This document shows positions 1-7,729 of a DNA stretch of 64,000 nucleotides, in pieces. How positions within the stretch are numbered: position 1 is the stretch's first letter; each line of letters opens with the position of its first letter. Under the pieces are notes generated by a model. That model was not told the origin of the DNA, searched no databases, and saw only the letters and a program-made list of their open reading frames with translations. The DNA is taken from assembly GCF_021117345.1 (NCBI RefSeq), contig NZ_CP088261.1, positions 992,001 through 1,056,000 of the forward strand, read 5' to 3'. Source of the DNA: Microbacterium sp. cx-55 (GTDB lineage Bacteria > Actinomycetota > Actinomycetes > Actinomycetales > Microbacteriaceae). Position numbers and translations under genes: made by a program.

Positions 1-32
1 CGTTCGGTGTCACACGCGGTTACCCTGGCGTT

Positions 33-503
33 ATGAGCGAAGAGCGCCGGGTCCATCTCGCCAAGTCCGCCCCGTCCGCCTACCGCGCGCTGGAGGCGTT
101 CGCGAAGTCGGTCGGGCAAGTCGCGACCGACGGTGGCATCGACGATCGCCTGAAAGAACTCGTTCAGTTGCACGCCTCGCAACTGAACGGATGCGCCTTC
201 TGCGTGCGGGTGCACGTCGATCGCGGCCTCACCGCGGGGCTCGACGCCGATGTCATCGCGCAGATCCCGACCTGGCGCGAATCGGGCGTCTTCTCCGAGC
301 GCGAGCGCGCCGGTCTGGAGCTCGCCGAGGCCATCACCTTCATCGATGAGGGTGGCGTCGCAGATGACGTCTACGACCGGGTCGGCGCCATCCTGACCGA
401 ACCCGAGTACGTGGCCCTCAGCTGGATCCTCGTGTCGATCAACGCGTTCAACCGCGTCGCCATCGCGGGCCGGTACCCGGTTCCGCCGCGCTCGGCATCG
501 TGA
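33..503 (+). CDS. AhpD/carboxymuconolactone decarboxylase-family protein
   Basis: A 156-residue protein of the alkylhydroperoxidase D-like family. It carries the family's redox motif C54-x-x-C57 followed by H61 (CAFCVRVH), so a thiol peroxidase or related redox role in the cytoplasm is likely; the substrate cannot be told. The length fits a single-domain family member. A TACCCT hexamer at 21-26 ends 6 bases before the ATG and there is no Shine-Dalgarno sequence, so the transcript is probably leaderless. The stop overlaps the GTG of the next gene by four bases, which suggests co-translation with the phosphatase. Confidence 0.85.
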   Translation: MSEERRVHLAKSAPSAYRALEAFAKSVGQVATDGGIDDRLKELVQLHASQLNGCAFCVRVHVDRGLTAGLDADVIAQIPTWRESGVFSERERAGLELAEAITFIDEGGVADDVYDRVGAILTEPEYVALSWILVSINAFNRVAIAGRYPVPPRSAS

Positions 504-1225
504 GTACGCTGACGCCGGCGCTGGCGGGCGCCGTCAACTTCCGCGACGTCGGGGGACTGCCCGCGGCGACCGGCACGACGCGCTCCGGGGTGCTCTTCCG
601 CTCCGGATCGCTCGCGCGGATCGACGAGCCGGCTCGCACGCAGATCGCGGGGATCGGCCTGCGCCGGATCGTCGACCTGCGCGATGACGACGAGGTGGCG
701 CTCGAGCCGACGCTCGGTGACCTCGCGGTGGCCGACACGGTGCGCGTGCCGCTCGTGCTGGGCTCGGTCGCCTCCTTCTTCGAGAACGACATGAGCCTCG
801 ACGAGCTCTACGCGCATATCGTCGACGAGAGCGCGCCGCGCCTGGTGGAGGTCGTGCGTGCGGTGATCGAAACGCAGCCGGTGCTGGTGCACTGCACGGC
901 GGGTAAGGACCGCACGGGGGTGTCGGTCGCGCTCATCCTGTCGGCCGCAGGCGTCGAGGAGGACGCCGTGGTGGCTGACTACGCACGCACGGCGGCGAAC
1001 CTCGACCCGGAACGCGCGAGGCGGATCGTCTCGTGGCTGCGCCGGGTGCATCCGGATGCGGTCCACCTGGAAGAACTCGTCACCGGATCACCCGAACCCG
1101 CCATGCGGGGTCTGCTCGAGCGGCTGCGCGGCTCGCACGGCGATCCGGCGGATTATCTTCGTGCCGCCGGTGTCTCGGATGACGAACTCGCCGAGCTGCG
1201 CCGCATCCTGATCGCTCCCCGCTGA
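500..1225 (+). CDS. Tyrosine-protein phosphatase, CX5R type
   Basis: A 241-residue phosphatase of the bacterial tyrosine/dual-specificity (Y_phosphatase3, PtpB-like) type. The signature HCTAGKDRTG gives the nucleophile Cys132 and the phosphate-binding Arg138. The N-terminal motif NFRDVGG (about residues 13-19) is typical of this family. Some members use phosphoinositides or act as secreted effectors, but there is no signal peptide here. The GTG start overlaps the upstream TGA, so translation is probably coupled to the AhpD-like gene. The physiological substrate is unknown. Confidence 0.85.
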   Translation: MSTLTPALAGAVNFRDVGGLPAATGTTRSGVLFRSGSLARIDEPARTQIAGIGLRRIVDLRDDDEVALEPTLGDLAVADTVRVPLVLGSVASFFENDMSLDELYAHIVDESAPRLVEVVRAVIETQPVLVHCTAGKDRTGVSVALILSAAGVEEDAVVADYARTAANLDPERARRIVSWLRRVHPDAVHLEELVTGSPEPAMRGLLERLRGSHGDPADYLRAAGVSDDELAELRRILIAPR

Positions 1226-1234
1226 GTCGCTCGC

Positions 1235-1281
1235 TGGGTCGCTCGCGCCGGGTGGGTCGCTCGCGCCGGGTGGGTCGCTCG
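1235..1281. repeat. 18-bp tandem repeat, about 2.6 copies
   Basis: The unit TGGGTCGCTCGCGCCGGG is present at 1235-1252 and 1253-1270 without change, then in part from 1271. It lies just after the phosphatase stop codon, in the spacer before the iron box. No function is apparent. Confidence 0.8.
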
Positions 1282-1313
1282 TCGCCGAGCGGCGTCGGGA
1301 GATCGTGACCGAG

Positions 1314-1332
1314 TTAGGCGAGCCTTGCCTTC
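1314..1332 (+). promoter_or_regulatory. DtxR/IdeR-type iron box
   Basis: TTAGGCGAGCCTTGCCTTC matches the 19-bp consensus TTAGGTTAGSCTAACCTAA at 13 positions, including the first five bases and the CCT of the right half. It lies where a repressor would cover the promoter of the siderophore-interacting domain gene, so iron-dependent repression is expected. The family's regulon logic is established; this particular site is inferred. Confidence 0.6.
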
Positions 1333-1339
1333 AGAGGGG

Positions 1340-1345
1340 TAGGAT
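1340..1345 (+). promoter_or_regulatory. -10 hexamer TAGGAT for the SIP-domain gene
   Basis: TAGGAT ends 9 bases before the ATG, placing transcription start at or next to the start codon. The iron box lies directly upstream in the -35 region. Confidence 0.5.
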
Positions 1346-1354
1346 GAACGAGTC

Positions 1355-1822
1355 ATGTCCGAGAACCTCACCCACAGCGCCAGCGCCTGCCGTGCATCCA
1401 AGCACGTGCGTGCGCAGCATCTGGTGACGGCCGACGAGTCGTCGCTCTCCGACCTGGAGATGCTCCTGACGACGTTGCCGCTCTGCTCGACCGGCCGCGT
1501 GTTCGTCGAGGTTCTGGACGAGAGCGACATCGTCGACATCACGGTTCCGGCGCGCATGACGATCACCTGGCTTGCCCGCTCGCAGCGCAGTGGCGCTCCG
1601 GGCACCGGGCGCGCGTGCGCCCCCGGCAGTGCGCTCAGCCGTGCGGTCATCGCGTGGGCCGACGAGATGCTGTGCACCGAAGAGGCGTGCGGCACCTCGG
1701 TGACTCTGCTCGGGGGATACCTCGGCACGGCCGATATCGTCGACCACCTCACCGAGGCCCACGGCATCCCTGCCGACCGCATCCGCACCCCCGAGCGCTT
1801 CGCGGCCGTCATCCACCGCTGA
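1355..1822 (+). CDS. Stand-alone SIP C-terminal domain protein
   Basis: A 155-residue protein resembling the C-terminal (ferredoxin-reductase-like) half of siderophore-interacting proteins such as ViuB, which release iron by reducing ferric siderophores with flavin. Family-like stretches are ITWLARS (about residue 70) and SRAVIAWADEMLC (about 93-105). The N-terminal FAD-binding domain of full-length proteins (about 270 residues) is missing, and nothing upstream restores it, so this is a short paralogue or a partner domain rather than a complete reductase. The DtxR-type box upstream supports a role in iron handling. There is no Shine-Dalgarno sequence; the ATG is probably read from a leaderless transcript. 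Confidence 0.7.
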   Translation: MSENLTHSASACRASKHVRAQHLVTADESSLSDLEMLLTTLPLCSTGRVFVEVLDESDIVDITVPARMTITWLARSQRSGAPGTGRACAPGSALSRAVIAWADEMLCTEEACGTSVTLLGGYLGTADIVDHLTEAHGIPADRIRTPERFAAVIHR

Positions 1823-1864
1823 GCTCCGCCCGCCACCACGCCGTGCACGTTCGCGCGTGTTCGC

Positions 1865-2367
1865 GTGTCGCGATCTGCCGCCCGCCTACGCGGATTGCGC
1901 CACGTGAGCGAGGCCCCCGCGGGCTCAGGTGTCGCAATCGGTCGCTCGGGCCTGCGGATTGCGCCATGTGAGCGAGGTGGGGTGCCCGGGCGAGGTGGGT
2001 GCCCGGGTGGCGTGGGGTGCCCGAGTGAGGTGGGGTGCCCGGGTGGCGTGAGCGCCTCGCTGGCTCAGGTGTCGCGATCTGCCGCCGGCCCACGCGCATT
2101 GCGCCACGTGAGCGAGGCCCTCGCGGGCTCAGATGTCGCAATCGGTCGCTCGGGCCTGCGGATTGGGCCACGTGAGCGGAGTGGGGTGCCCGGGCGAGGT
2201 GGGTGCCCGAGTGAGGTGGGGTGCCCGGGTGGCGTGAGCGCCTCGCTGGCACACGTGTCGCGATCTGCCGCCGGCCCACGCGCATTGCGCCACGTGAGCG
2301 AGGCCCTCGCGGGCTCAAGTGTCGCAATCGGTCGCCGGGCCCCGCGGATTGCGCCATGTGAGCGAGG
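1865..2367. repeat. Tandem array of REP-like hairpin units (3 copies)
   Basis: Three copies start at 1865, 2069 and 2255. Each opens with unit A (GTGTCGCGATCTGCCGCC) and has unit B (GTGTCGCAATCGGTCG) exactly 64 bases later (1929, 2133, 2319). In each unit the start GTGTCGCRATC is mirrored about 28 bases downstream by ATTGCGCCAY, followed by GTGAGCGAGG, so every unit can form a hairpin with 10-11 bp arms. In copies 1 and 2 a G-rich linker made of short GGGTGCCCGGGYGRGGT-like iterations follows. Copy 3 ends after unit B. The array fills the spacer between two converging genes. The sequence from 2368 to 2490 is G-rich with no gene or clear element. Confidence 0.85.
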
Positions 2368-2490
2368 AATGCCGGCGGATGCCGGACCGCCCGGCGTCGT
2401 ACGACGGGCGGCGGGCGCAGGGCGCCGGATGCGGCGGGGGAGTCAGGCCGAGGGGACGCCGAGCGGCGGTGATGCCGGGCGGCGGAGGGG

Positions 2491-2955
2491 TCAGGCCGCG
2501 GGGCGGCGGGTGCGGGGGAGGTAATTGCCGTCCTCGAGCCCGGCTTCGATCTCGAACCTGTTGCGCAGCGGATCGCGCCCGGCGAACCGGTATAGCACCG
2601 GCATGAGGAAGCCGTACCGCCGCCACTGCCGTTCGTGCGTGCTCTCGTGGGCGAGGAGCCGGTCGTCGACCGGCGCGTCACCGGTCAGGAAGCAGTGCCC
2701 GACGCAGACGCCCCCGCGGGGGAACGCCCACTCGGGGAGGCCGCGGAAGACGAAGAGCGATCCGTGCCGTTCGATGCGTCCGCGGCTCCAGATGGTTCCC
2801 CAGACCCACCCGACGGCGCAGCCGTAGAGGTAACCGGCGCGGCTGATCGGGGAGTCGAGGAGCGCCGCGGGGATGAAGCGGTCGATCCTACGGCCGCGTT
2901 CGACGGCCGCTGCGGCGCGCTCGCGCCATCCGGCCGGTGCGGGACGAGCGTTCAT
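2491..2955 (-). CDS. Hypothetical protein with an HExxH motif
   Basis: A 154-residue protein I cannot place in a named family. It has a moderately hydrophobic stretch around residues 38-56 and a zinc-site-like HESTHERQW with H103, E104 and H107, then an acidic EIEAGLEDGNYL near the C-terminus that could hold a third ligand. A small metallopeptidase-like fold is possible but unproven. Its ATG overlaps the stop of the arginase-family gene by four bases, so the two are co-transcribed and translationally coupled. Confidence 0.6.
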   Translation of the reverse strand: MNARPAPAGWRERAAAAVERGRRIDRFIPAALLDSPISRAGYLYGCAVGWVWGTIWSRGRIERHGSLFVFRGLPEWAFPRGGVCVGHCFLTGDAPVDDRLLAHESTHERQWRRYGFLMPVLYRFAGRDPLRNRFEIEAGLEDGNYLPRTRRPAA

Positions 2956-3773
2956 GCGAGGGCTCCGATCAGTCGCAGCAGGGTTCCCATGTCATCCGGC
3001 GCGCTCGCCGCCGAAGCCGGCGCGAAGCCGGCCAACGACGCGCCGGCCAGAGGCGTCGCCGCGCGGAGTTCCTTGATCGCGGCGATCAGGTCGGCAAGCG
3101 CCGCACCGAACGGTTCGGACGCCTTGACCCCGGGCATCTCGGCGGGGTCGAGCACATCCACGTCCACGTGCACGTGGACCGCGTCGACGCCGAGTTCGGC
3201 CACAGCAGTCGCCAGCGCGGCGGGATCGCGGAGCGCCTCGGAATCGATGATCCGGATGCCGTGCGCCGCGATGTAGTCGACCTCGGCGTCATCGAGGGCG
3301 CGGGCACCGACGAGGATCACATCGCTCGGCCGCACGGTGCCGGACGGGAGAGTCAGCTCGGGAGCGCCGTCACCCAGGACGGCGCGGAGAGCCATGCCCC
3401 CGAACGCGTGCGAGGTCGAGGTTTCGGGGGAATGCAGATCGGGGTGAGCGTCGGCCCAGACGACGGCCACCCGACCGTGGTCCGCGGCAGAGCGCCCGAC
3501 GCCCGCGACGGCCACGCTGCAGTCACCGCCGATCGTCAACGCGCGTTCCGTGAGCGGGGCGAACGCCGCATCCAGCGCCAACCGCACCTGGCGGAGTGCG
3601 CTGTAACGGTGCACGCCCGTGCCGAGCTCGTCGCCCGCTTCCAGCGGCACGGGGATGCGCTCGCACGCACTGCGCGGCAGGTCTCCGGCGATGGCGTCGG
3701 CGCCGTCGATGAGATTCATGGCCCGCGCGGAGGGCGAGCCCTGCCACTGCGGAACGATCAGAAAACGGGTCAC
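2952..3773 (-). CDS. Arginase/agmatinase-family protein with altered metal site
   Basis: A 273-residue ureohydrolase-fold protein. The family blocks are GGDCS (residues 82-86), DAHPD (108-112) and DVDVLDP (204-210). In arginases the first block is GGDH and its His binds manganese; here that residue is Cys85. The other ligands D108, H110, D112, D204 and D206 are kept. The substrate may therefore differ, or only one metal may bind tightly. It starts with GTG behind a GAGGAA ribosome site and is followed by the HExxH gene with a four-base overlap. Confidence 0.8.
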   Translation of the reverse strand: MTRFLIVPQWQGSPSARAMNLIDGADAIAGDLPRSACERIPVPLEAGDELGTGVHRYSALRQVRLALDAAFAPLTERALTIGGDCSVAVAGVGRSAADHGRVAVVWADAHPDLHSPETSTSHAFGGMALRAVLGDGAPELTLPSGTVRPSDVILVGARALDDAEVDYIAAHGIRIIDSEALRDPAALATAVAELGVDAVHVHVDVDVLDPAEMPGVKASEPFGAALADLIAAIKELRAATPLAGASLAGFAPASAASAPDDMGTLLRLIGALA

Positions 3774-3825
3774 GGGGATTCCTCGGGGGAGCGACGGGGC
3801 CGCGCGGACGCGGCCCCGTCGGAGA

Positions 3826-4623
3826 TCACTGCTGGTGCGGCAGCTGCTGCGAGATCTGCTGCTGCGGCGCGGCCTGCGGTTCGGCGCCGGCGCCGAGAGC
3901 GCCCTGCGTCGACCCGCCGGCCTTGAGCGCGGCGAGCCGGGCCTCGACCTCGGTCAGTTCACCGATGTCGTCGAGGCTCTCGAACTGGGCGTCGAGGCTC
4001 GAGGCGGCGAGCTCCGCCTTGCCCTGCGCGAGCGCCTCCTGGCGGCGGATCTTGTCTTCGAACCGGCCGATGTCGCTCGTCGGGTCGAGCACGTTGACGC
4101 TCTTGATCGCGTCGTGCACCTTGTTCTGCGCCTCGGCGACCTTGGCCCGCGCGAGCAGTTCGCTGCGCTTGGTGCGCAGCTGCTCGAGCTTCGTCTTCAT
4201 GCCGTTGAGGCCGTCCTTGAGCTTGTCGACGACCTCGGTCTGCGCAGCGATCTGAGGTGCGGCGGCCTTGGCCTGGCTCTCCTCGGAGATCTGGCGCTGC
4301 AGAGCGATCTTGGCGAGGTTGTCGAACTTGTCGGCATCCGCCCCGTTGCCGGCGTTCCGCATCTCGTCGGCGCGGCGGCTCGCCGCGAGCGCCTTGCTGC
4401 CCCACTCGGCTGCCGCCTGGACGTCTTCCTGGTGGTCGCGCTCGAGGAGGCGCAGGTTGCCGATCGTTTCGGCGATCGCCGACTCGGCGTCGGCGATGTT
4501 GTTGCTGTAGTCGCGCACGAGCTGGTCGAGCATCTTCTGCGGGTCTTCCGCAGAATCGATCATCGCGTTGACGTTCGCCCGGACGAGGGTCGAGATGCGT
4601 CCGAAGATGGACTGCTTGGCCAT
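3826..4623 (-). CDS. pspA: PspA/IM30-family membrane stress protein
   Basis: A 265-residue protein opening with the PspA-like FGRISTLVRANVNAMID and an almost fully helical, coiled-coil body of EQLRTKR and RRQEAL heptads, as in PspA/Vipp1 proteins that form ESCRT-III-like assemblies on damaged membranes. The tail is rich in Gln and Pro (PQAAPQQQISQQLPHQQ), which is not part of the core fold. The start at 4623 is chosen because AAGGAAAGGA lies just upstream and the homology begins there; a longer reading frame runs through but is Ala-rich out-of-family sequence. It follows the TPM-domain gene by 52 bases, a pairing that suggests joint work in envelope stress. Confidence 0.9.
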   Translation of the reverse strand: MAKQSIFGRISTLVRANVNAMIDSAEDPQKMLDQLVRDYSNNIADAESAIAETIGNLRLLERDHQEDVQAAAEWGSKALAASRRADEMRNAGNGADADKFDNLAKIALQRQISEESQAKAAAPQIAAQTEVVDKLKDGLNGMKTKLEQLRTKRSELLARAKVAEAQNKVHDAIKSVNVLDPTSDIGRFEDKIRRQEALAQGKAELAASSLDAQFESLDDIGELTEVEARLAALKAGGSTQGALGAGAEPQAAPQQQISQQLPHQQ

Positions 4624-4675
4624 CGTGTTTCCTTTCCTTGAGGTCGATTCCGGATGCGGCGGGTGCCGGTCCGGA

Positions 4676-6694
4676 TCAGAATCTGCCGCCACCGCGGCGG
4701 GAGCGGCCGCCCCCGCCGAAACTTCCGCCGCCGCTGCGTGAGCGCCCGCCGCCGAATCCGCTCCGCGACCCGCCGCCGAGCGATCCGCCGCCGAGCGATC
4801 CGCCGCCGAATCCGCCCCCGCCGAATCCGCCGCCGAACCCGCTGCTGCGGCGGCCCCCGCCGAGGATCGAGCCGACGAGCAGGCCGCCCAGCATGGCGCC
4901 CATGTCCGAGCCGCCTCCGGTCGGGGCGAAACCGTCGACGTCGCCGCGGGCCGAGTCGATGGCGGATGCTGCGAGCTGGCTGGCCCGCTGCGCCGACTGC
5001 AGGGCGCGCTCCGCATCCGCCGACTGCTCCTGCCGTGCCTGAGCGAAGCTCGCTCCCGCCTCGGCGAGCCGCGTGCGGGCGGTCGCGCCGACGGCGCCGC
5101 GCCGCGCCGCGATGAAGTCCTCCGCGGCCGAGATCTGCGCCTGCGCCTGGGTCAGGGCAGGTCCGAGCAGCTGCCGGGCGCGTTCGGTGCGGGCGGCGGA
5201 GTCTTGCGCGGCGGCGAGCAGCGCGTCGAGTTCGGCGTCGGCAGTCTGCAGGCGCTGCAGCGCCGCGACGGGGTCGCTCGCGGCGCGGTCGGCGTCGATC
5301 TCCGCGCGCGCCCCGGCAACGGCCGCCGCGAGGCGCCCGTCCGGGTCGGGCAGCGCGGCGGATGCGGCGATCTCCCGCTCGATCTCGGCGCGGAGGACGG
5401 GCACCTGCGCCGCCGCTGCGGTGAGCTGTTCGTCGAGCGTCCGCACGGCCTGCGCGAGACCCTGCGCCTGCGTCAGTGCGTCTTCCGTGGCGCGCAGCGC
5501 GAGTGCCGCGGATCCGGTGTCGCCCGTAGCGAGGGCCGCACGGGCCGCGGCGAGCTGTTCGTCGGCGAAGCCGAGCCGGTGCTGCGCCTGTGCGACGTTG
5601 TCGGCGACGGTGACGAGCGCCGACCCGGCATAGGTCGCCTCGAGCCGCGCCAACCGGTCGGCCGCCGCGGGAAGGGCGTCGCCGGCGGCCGTGCGGAGCG
5701 CGCCGAGTCGCTCGATCGCGGCGGGCGCGTCGGCGCCGAGCCGGCGGAGCGCGGCGAACCGTTCGGACTGCTCTTCGAGCCGGCCGGTCGCCTGCGCGCA
5801 GAGCGCGAGCACCTCGGAGTGCCACGCCCGCACCTGTTCGTCGGAGTCGGCGACCTCGTCATCGAGCTTCTGGCGCAGAGAGAACGCGCGGTCGAGCTCG
5901 GCGCGGGAGGCGCTGAGGGCCGCCGTGAAATCGGCGGTGGCGGATGCGGGGAACTCGGCGGTCGCGAAGCCGAGCTCTTGCTCACCGGTGCGGATCGCGT
6001 CGTCGGTTTCGACGAGCGCTGCGGACGCGCGTCGGGCGAGGTCGGCGGTGCTCTCGGCCGGAGCCGAACCCGAGGCCGAAGTCGCACCCGCCGAGCCCGG
6101 CCGGCGACGGCGGCTGCGCACCACGAAGAAGATGACCACGGCCACGATTGCGACACCGGCGATGACCGCGATCACGACTCCCGCATCGACCCCGGAGGAT
6201 CCGTCACCGGCACCCGAGCCGCCGGTGGCCGCATCCGTGATGCCGGCGGCGGCGGCGGCGATCGCGCCGTTCCAGTCCTGGTCACGCAGCTCCGGCAGCA
6301 CGTTCTGCTGCTCGATGGTCGACAGTTGGTTCTCGTCGAGGGGGCCGGCGGCGTCGCCGGAGAGGTAGTACTGACCCGCGTCGACCGCGATCGCCAGCAG
6401 ATACTGGTTGGTCCCGAGACCGTTCTGCTGGGCCGCGGCGTTCGCCCAGCCCTCCGCATCTGCGGGATTGCTGAACCGGTCGACGAAGACGACCCAGAGG
6501 TCCAGGCCCGTGTCGTCGGCGAGCTGGTCGAGGCGCACCTCGGCGGCGTCGATCTCGTCCGAGCCGAGCACGGCGGCTTCGTCGAGGACGTAGCCCGATT
6601 CGAGCGTGACCGGATCGGCGGCGGATGCGGGCGCCGCACCGAGGAGGACCACCGCGCAGACGGCGGCCAGGGCGAGACTCCCGCGCGCGCGCAT
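4676..6694 (-). CDS. TPM-domain membrane protein with coiled coil and Gly-rich tail
   Basis: A 672-residue protein. A signal peptide covers residues 1-26 (cleavage near ASA-A). A TPM domain (about 30-155, starting GYVLDEAAVLGSDE) faces the outside, and a membrane helix lies at about 170-193, followed by RSRRRR. The next ~400 residues are Ala-, Glu- and Arg-rich and probably form cytoplasmic coiled coils. The last ~60 residues are Gly/Ser/Phe/Arg repeats of the GGGFGGGGFGGG kind. TPM domains have phosphatase-like or chaperone roles in other systems; none can be assigned here. Start 6694 is supported by GGAGGAGG 7-8 bases upstream. It is the first gene of the unit with pspA. Confidence 0.85.
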   Translation of the reverse strand: MRARGSLALAAVCAVVLLGAAPASAADPVTLESGYVLDEAAVLGSDEIDAAEVRLDQLADDTGLDLWVVFVDRFSNPADAEGWANAAAQQNGLGTNQYLLAIAVDAGQYYLSGDAAGPLDENQLSTIEQQNVLPELRDQDWNGAIAAAAAGITDAATGGSGAGDGSSGVDAGVVIAVIAGVAIVAVVIFFVVRSRRRRPGSAGATSASGSAPAESTADLARRASAALVETDDAIRTGEQELGFATAEFPASATADFTAALSASRAELDRAFSLRQKLDDEVADSDEQVRAWHSEVLALCAQATGRLEEQSERFAALRRLGADAPAAIERLGALRTAAGDALPAAADRLARLEATYAGSALVTVADNVAQAQHRLGFADEQLAAARAALATGDTGSAALALRATEDALTQAQGLAQAVRTLDEQLTAAAAQVPVLRAEIEREIAASAALPDPDGRLAAAVAGARAEIDADRAASDPVAALQRLQTADAELDALLAAAQDSAARTERARQLLGPALTQAQAQISAAEDFIAARRGAVGATARTRLAEAGASFAQARQEQSADAERALQSAQRASQLAASAIDSARGDVDGFAPTGGGSDMGAMLGGLLVGSILGGGRRSSGFGGGFGGGGFGGGSLGGGSLGGGSRSGFGGGRSRSGGGSFGGGGRSRRGGGRF

Positions 6695-6811
6695 CCGTTG
6701 CCTCCTCCGGGCACGAACGCGCCCCCGCGTGAAGTCTATGCAGTGGATCTTGTGTTCTGCCCGGGATGGCACGCACGCGGGTCGCTGCCGTCCTCGGGCG
6801 CTTCGCGTGGG

Positions 6812-6817
6812 TACGCT
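6812..6817 (+). promoter_or_regulatory. -10 hexamer TACGCT, leaderless start of the DUF3097 gene
   Basis: Ends 9 bases before the ATG; no ribosome-binding site is present. Confidence 0.45.
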
Positions 6818-6826
6818 GACCCCCCG

Positions 6827-7660
6827 ATGGACGACCGATACGGACACGATGTTCTCGCCGCGGGATGGCGCGCGAAGCACCAGCGCGAGCTCGCGCGGAT
6901 CCCGGCCTCGCGCGATCTCGTGGTCGAGGTGGCGGAGGACGGCTACTGCGGCGCGGTGATGTCGGTGACGGGCGGGCTGGTGGAGCTCGAAGACCGGCAC
7001 GGGCGCCGACGGATGTTCCCGCTCGGGCCTGGTTTCCTCGTCGACGGCGCCCCTGTCGTGCTCGTGGCGGCGCCGCCCGCCGCCGCTGGCGCCCCGAAGC
7101 GGACCGCATCCGGATCCTTCGCCGTCGCCGATGCGCGCGCCCGCGTCGCGCGACCGAGCCGGATCCTGGTCGAGGGGCGGCATGACGCCGAACTCGTGGA
7201 GAAGGTGTGGGGCGACGACCTGCGGGTCGAAGGCGTGGTGGTGGAGTATCTGCAGGGCGTCGATCTGCTCTCGGACCTACTGGATGCGGAGCCGCCGAAC
7301 GCCGAGCGCCGGTACGGGGTACTGGTCGACCACCTGGTGACGGGGTCGAAGGAGGCCCGCATCGCGCAGGCGGTGGAGCGCGGCCGGCACGGCGCGCACG
7401 TGCGGATCGTCGGCCACCCGTACATCGACGTGTGGCAGTGCGTGACTCCGCAGGCGGTCGGCATCCGGGCGTGGCCCGAGGTGCCCCGCGGCACCGACTG
7501 GAAGACCGGCGTCTGCCGCGCGCTCGGCTGGCCGGCGCGAGACCAGGCGGACTTCGCCCGGGCCTGGCAGCGGATCCTCGCGTCGGTGCACTCCTACCGT
7601 GACCTGGAGCCCGCGCTGCTCGGACGCGTCGAGGAGCTCATCGACTTCGTCACGGCCTGA
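6827..7660 (+). CDS. DUF3097-family protein
   Basis: A 277-residue actinobacterial protein of the DUF3097 family. The middle contains ILVEGRHDAELVEKVWG, which reads like the first Toprim motif (conserved Glu followed by a downstream DxD-like region at LVDHLV), and the end is rich in Trp (WPEVPRGTDWKTGVCRALGW). A nucleic-acid role is a possibility from this resemblance, not an established function. The start is placed at the ATG directly behind a TACGCT hexamer. It lies divergently from the TPM/pspA unit. Confidence 0.8.
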   Translation: MDDRYGHDVLAAGWRAKHQRELARIPASRDLVVEVAEDGYCGAVMSVTGGLVELEDRHGRRRMFPLGPGFLVDGAPVVLVAAPPAAAGAPKRTASGSFAVADARARVARPSRILVEGRHDAELVEKVWGDDLRVEGVVVEYLQGVDLLSDLLDAEPPNAERRYGVLVDHLVTGSKEARIAQAVERGRHGAHVRIVGHPYIDVWQCVTPQAVGIRAWPEVPRGTDWKTGVCRALGWPARDQADFARAWQRILASVHSYRDLEPALLGRVEELIDFVTA

Positions 7661-7717
7661 GCGGGCGCCGAAAGGGCGTTCGGGGGCCGCGTGATCACGC
7701 GCAGCCCGCGCGCTGAT

Positions 7718-7723
7718 TACGCT
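7718..7723 (+). promoter_or_regulatory. -10 hexamer TACGCT for trmB
   Basis: Ends 6 bases before the GTG at 7730 and decides that start over the in-frame codon at 7691. Confidence 0.5.
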
Positions 7724-7729
7724 CGGAGG

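Noticed and set aside
1865..2367. CRISPR-like array
   Set aside because: The units are long, the sequence between them is almost identical from copy to copy rather than unique, and no cas gene is present.
5204..6826. Long forward open frame running through the TPM gene into DUF3097
   Set aside because: It is antisense to a well-formed signal-peptide protein, is Arg/Gly-rich without domains, and results from high GC at third positions.
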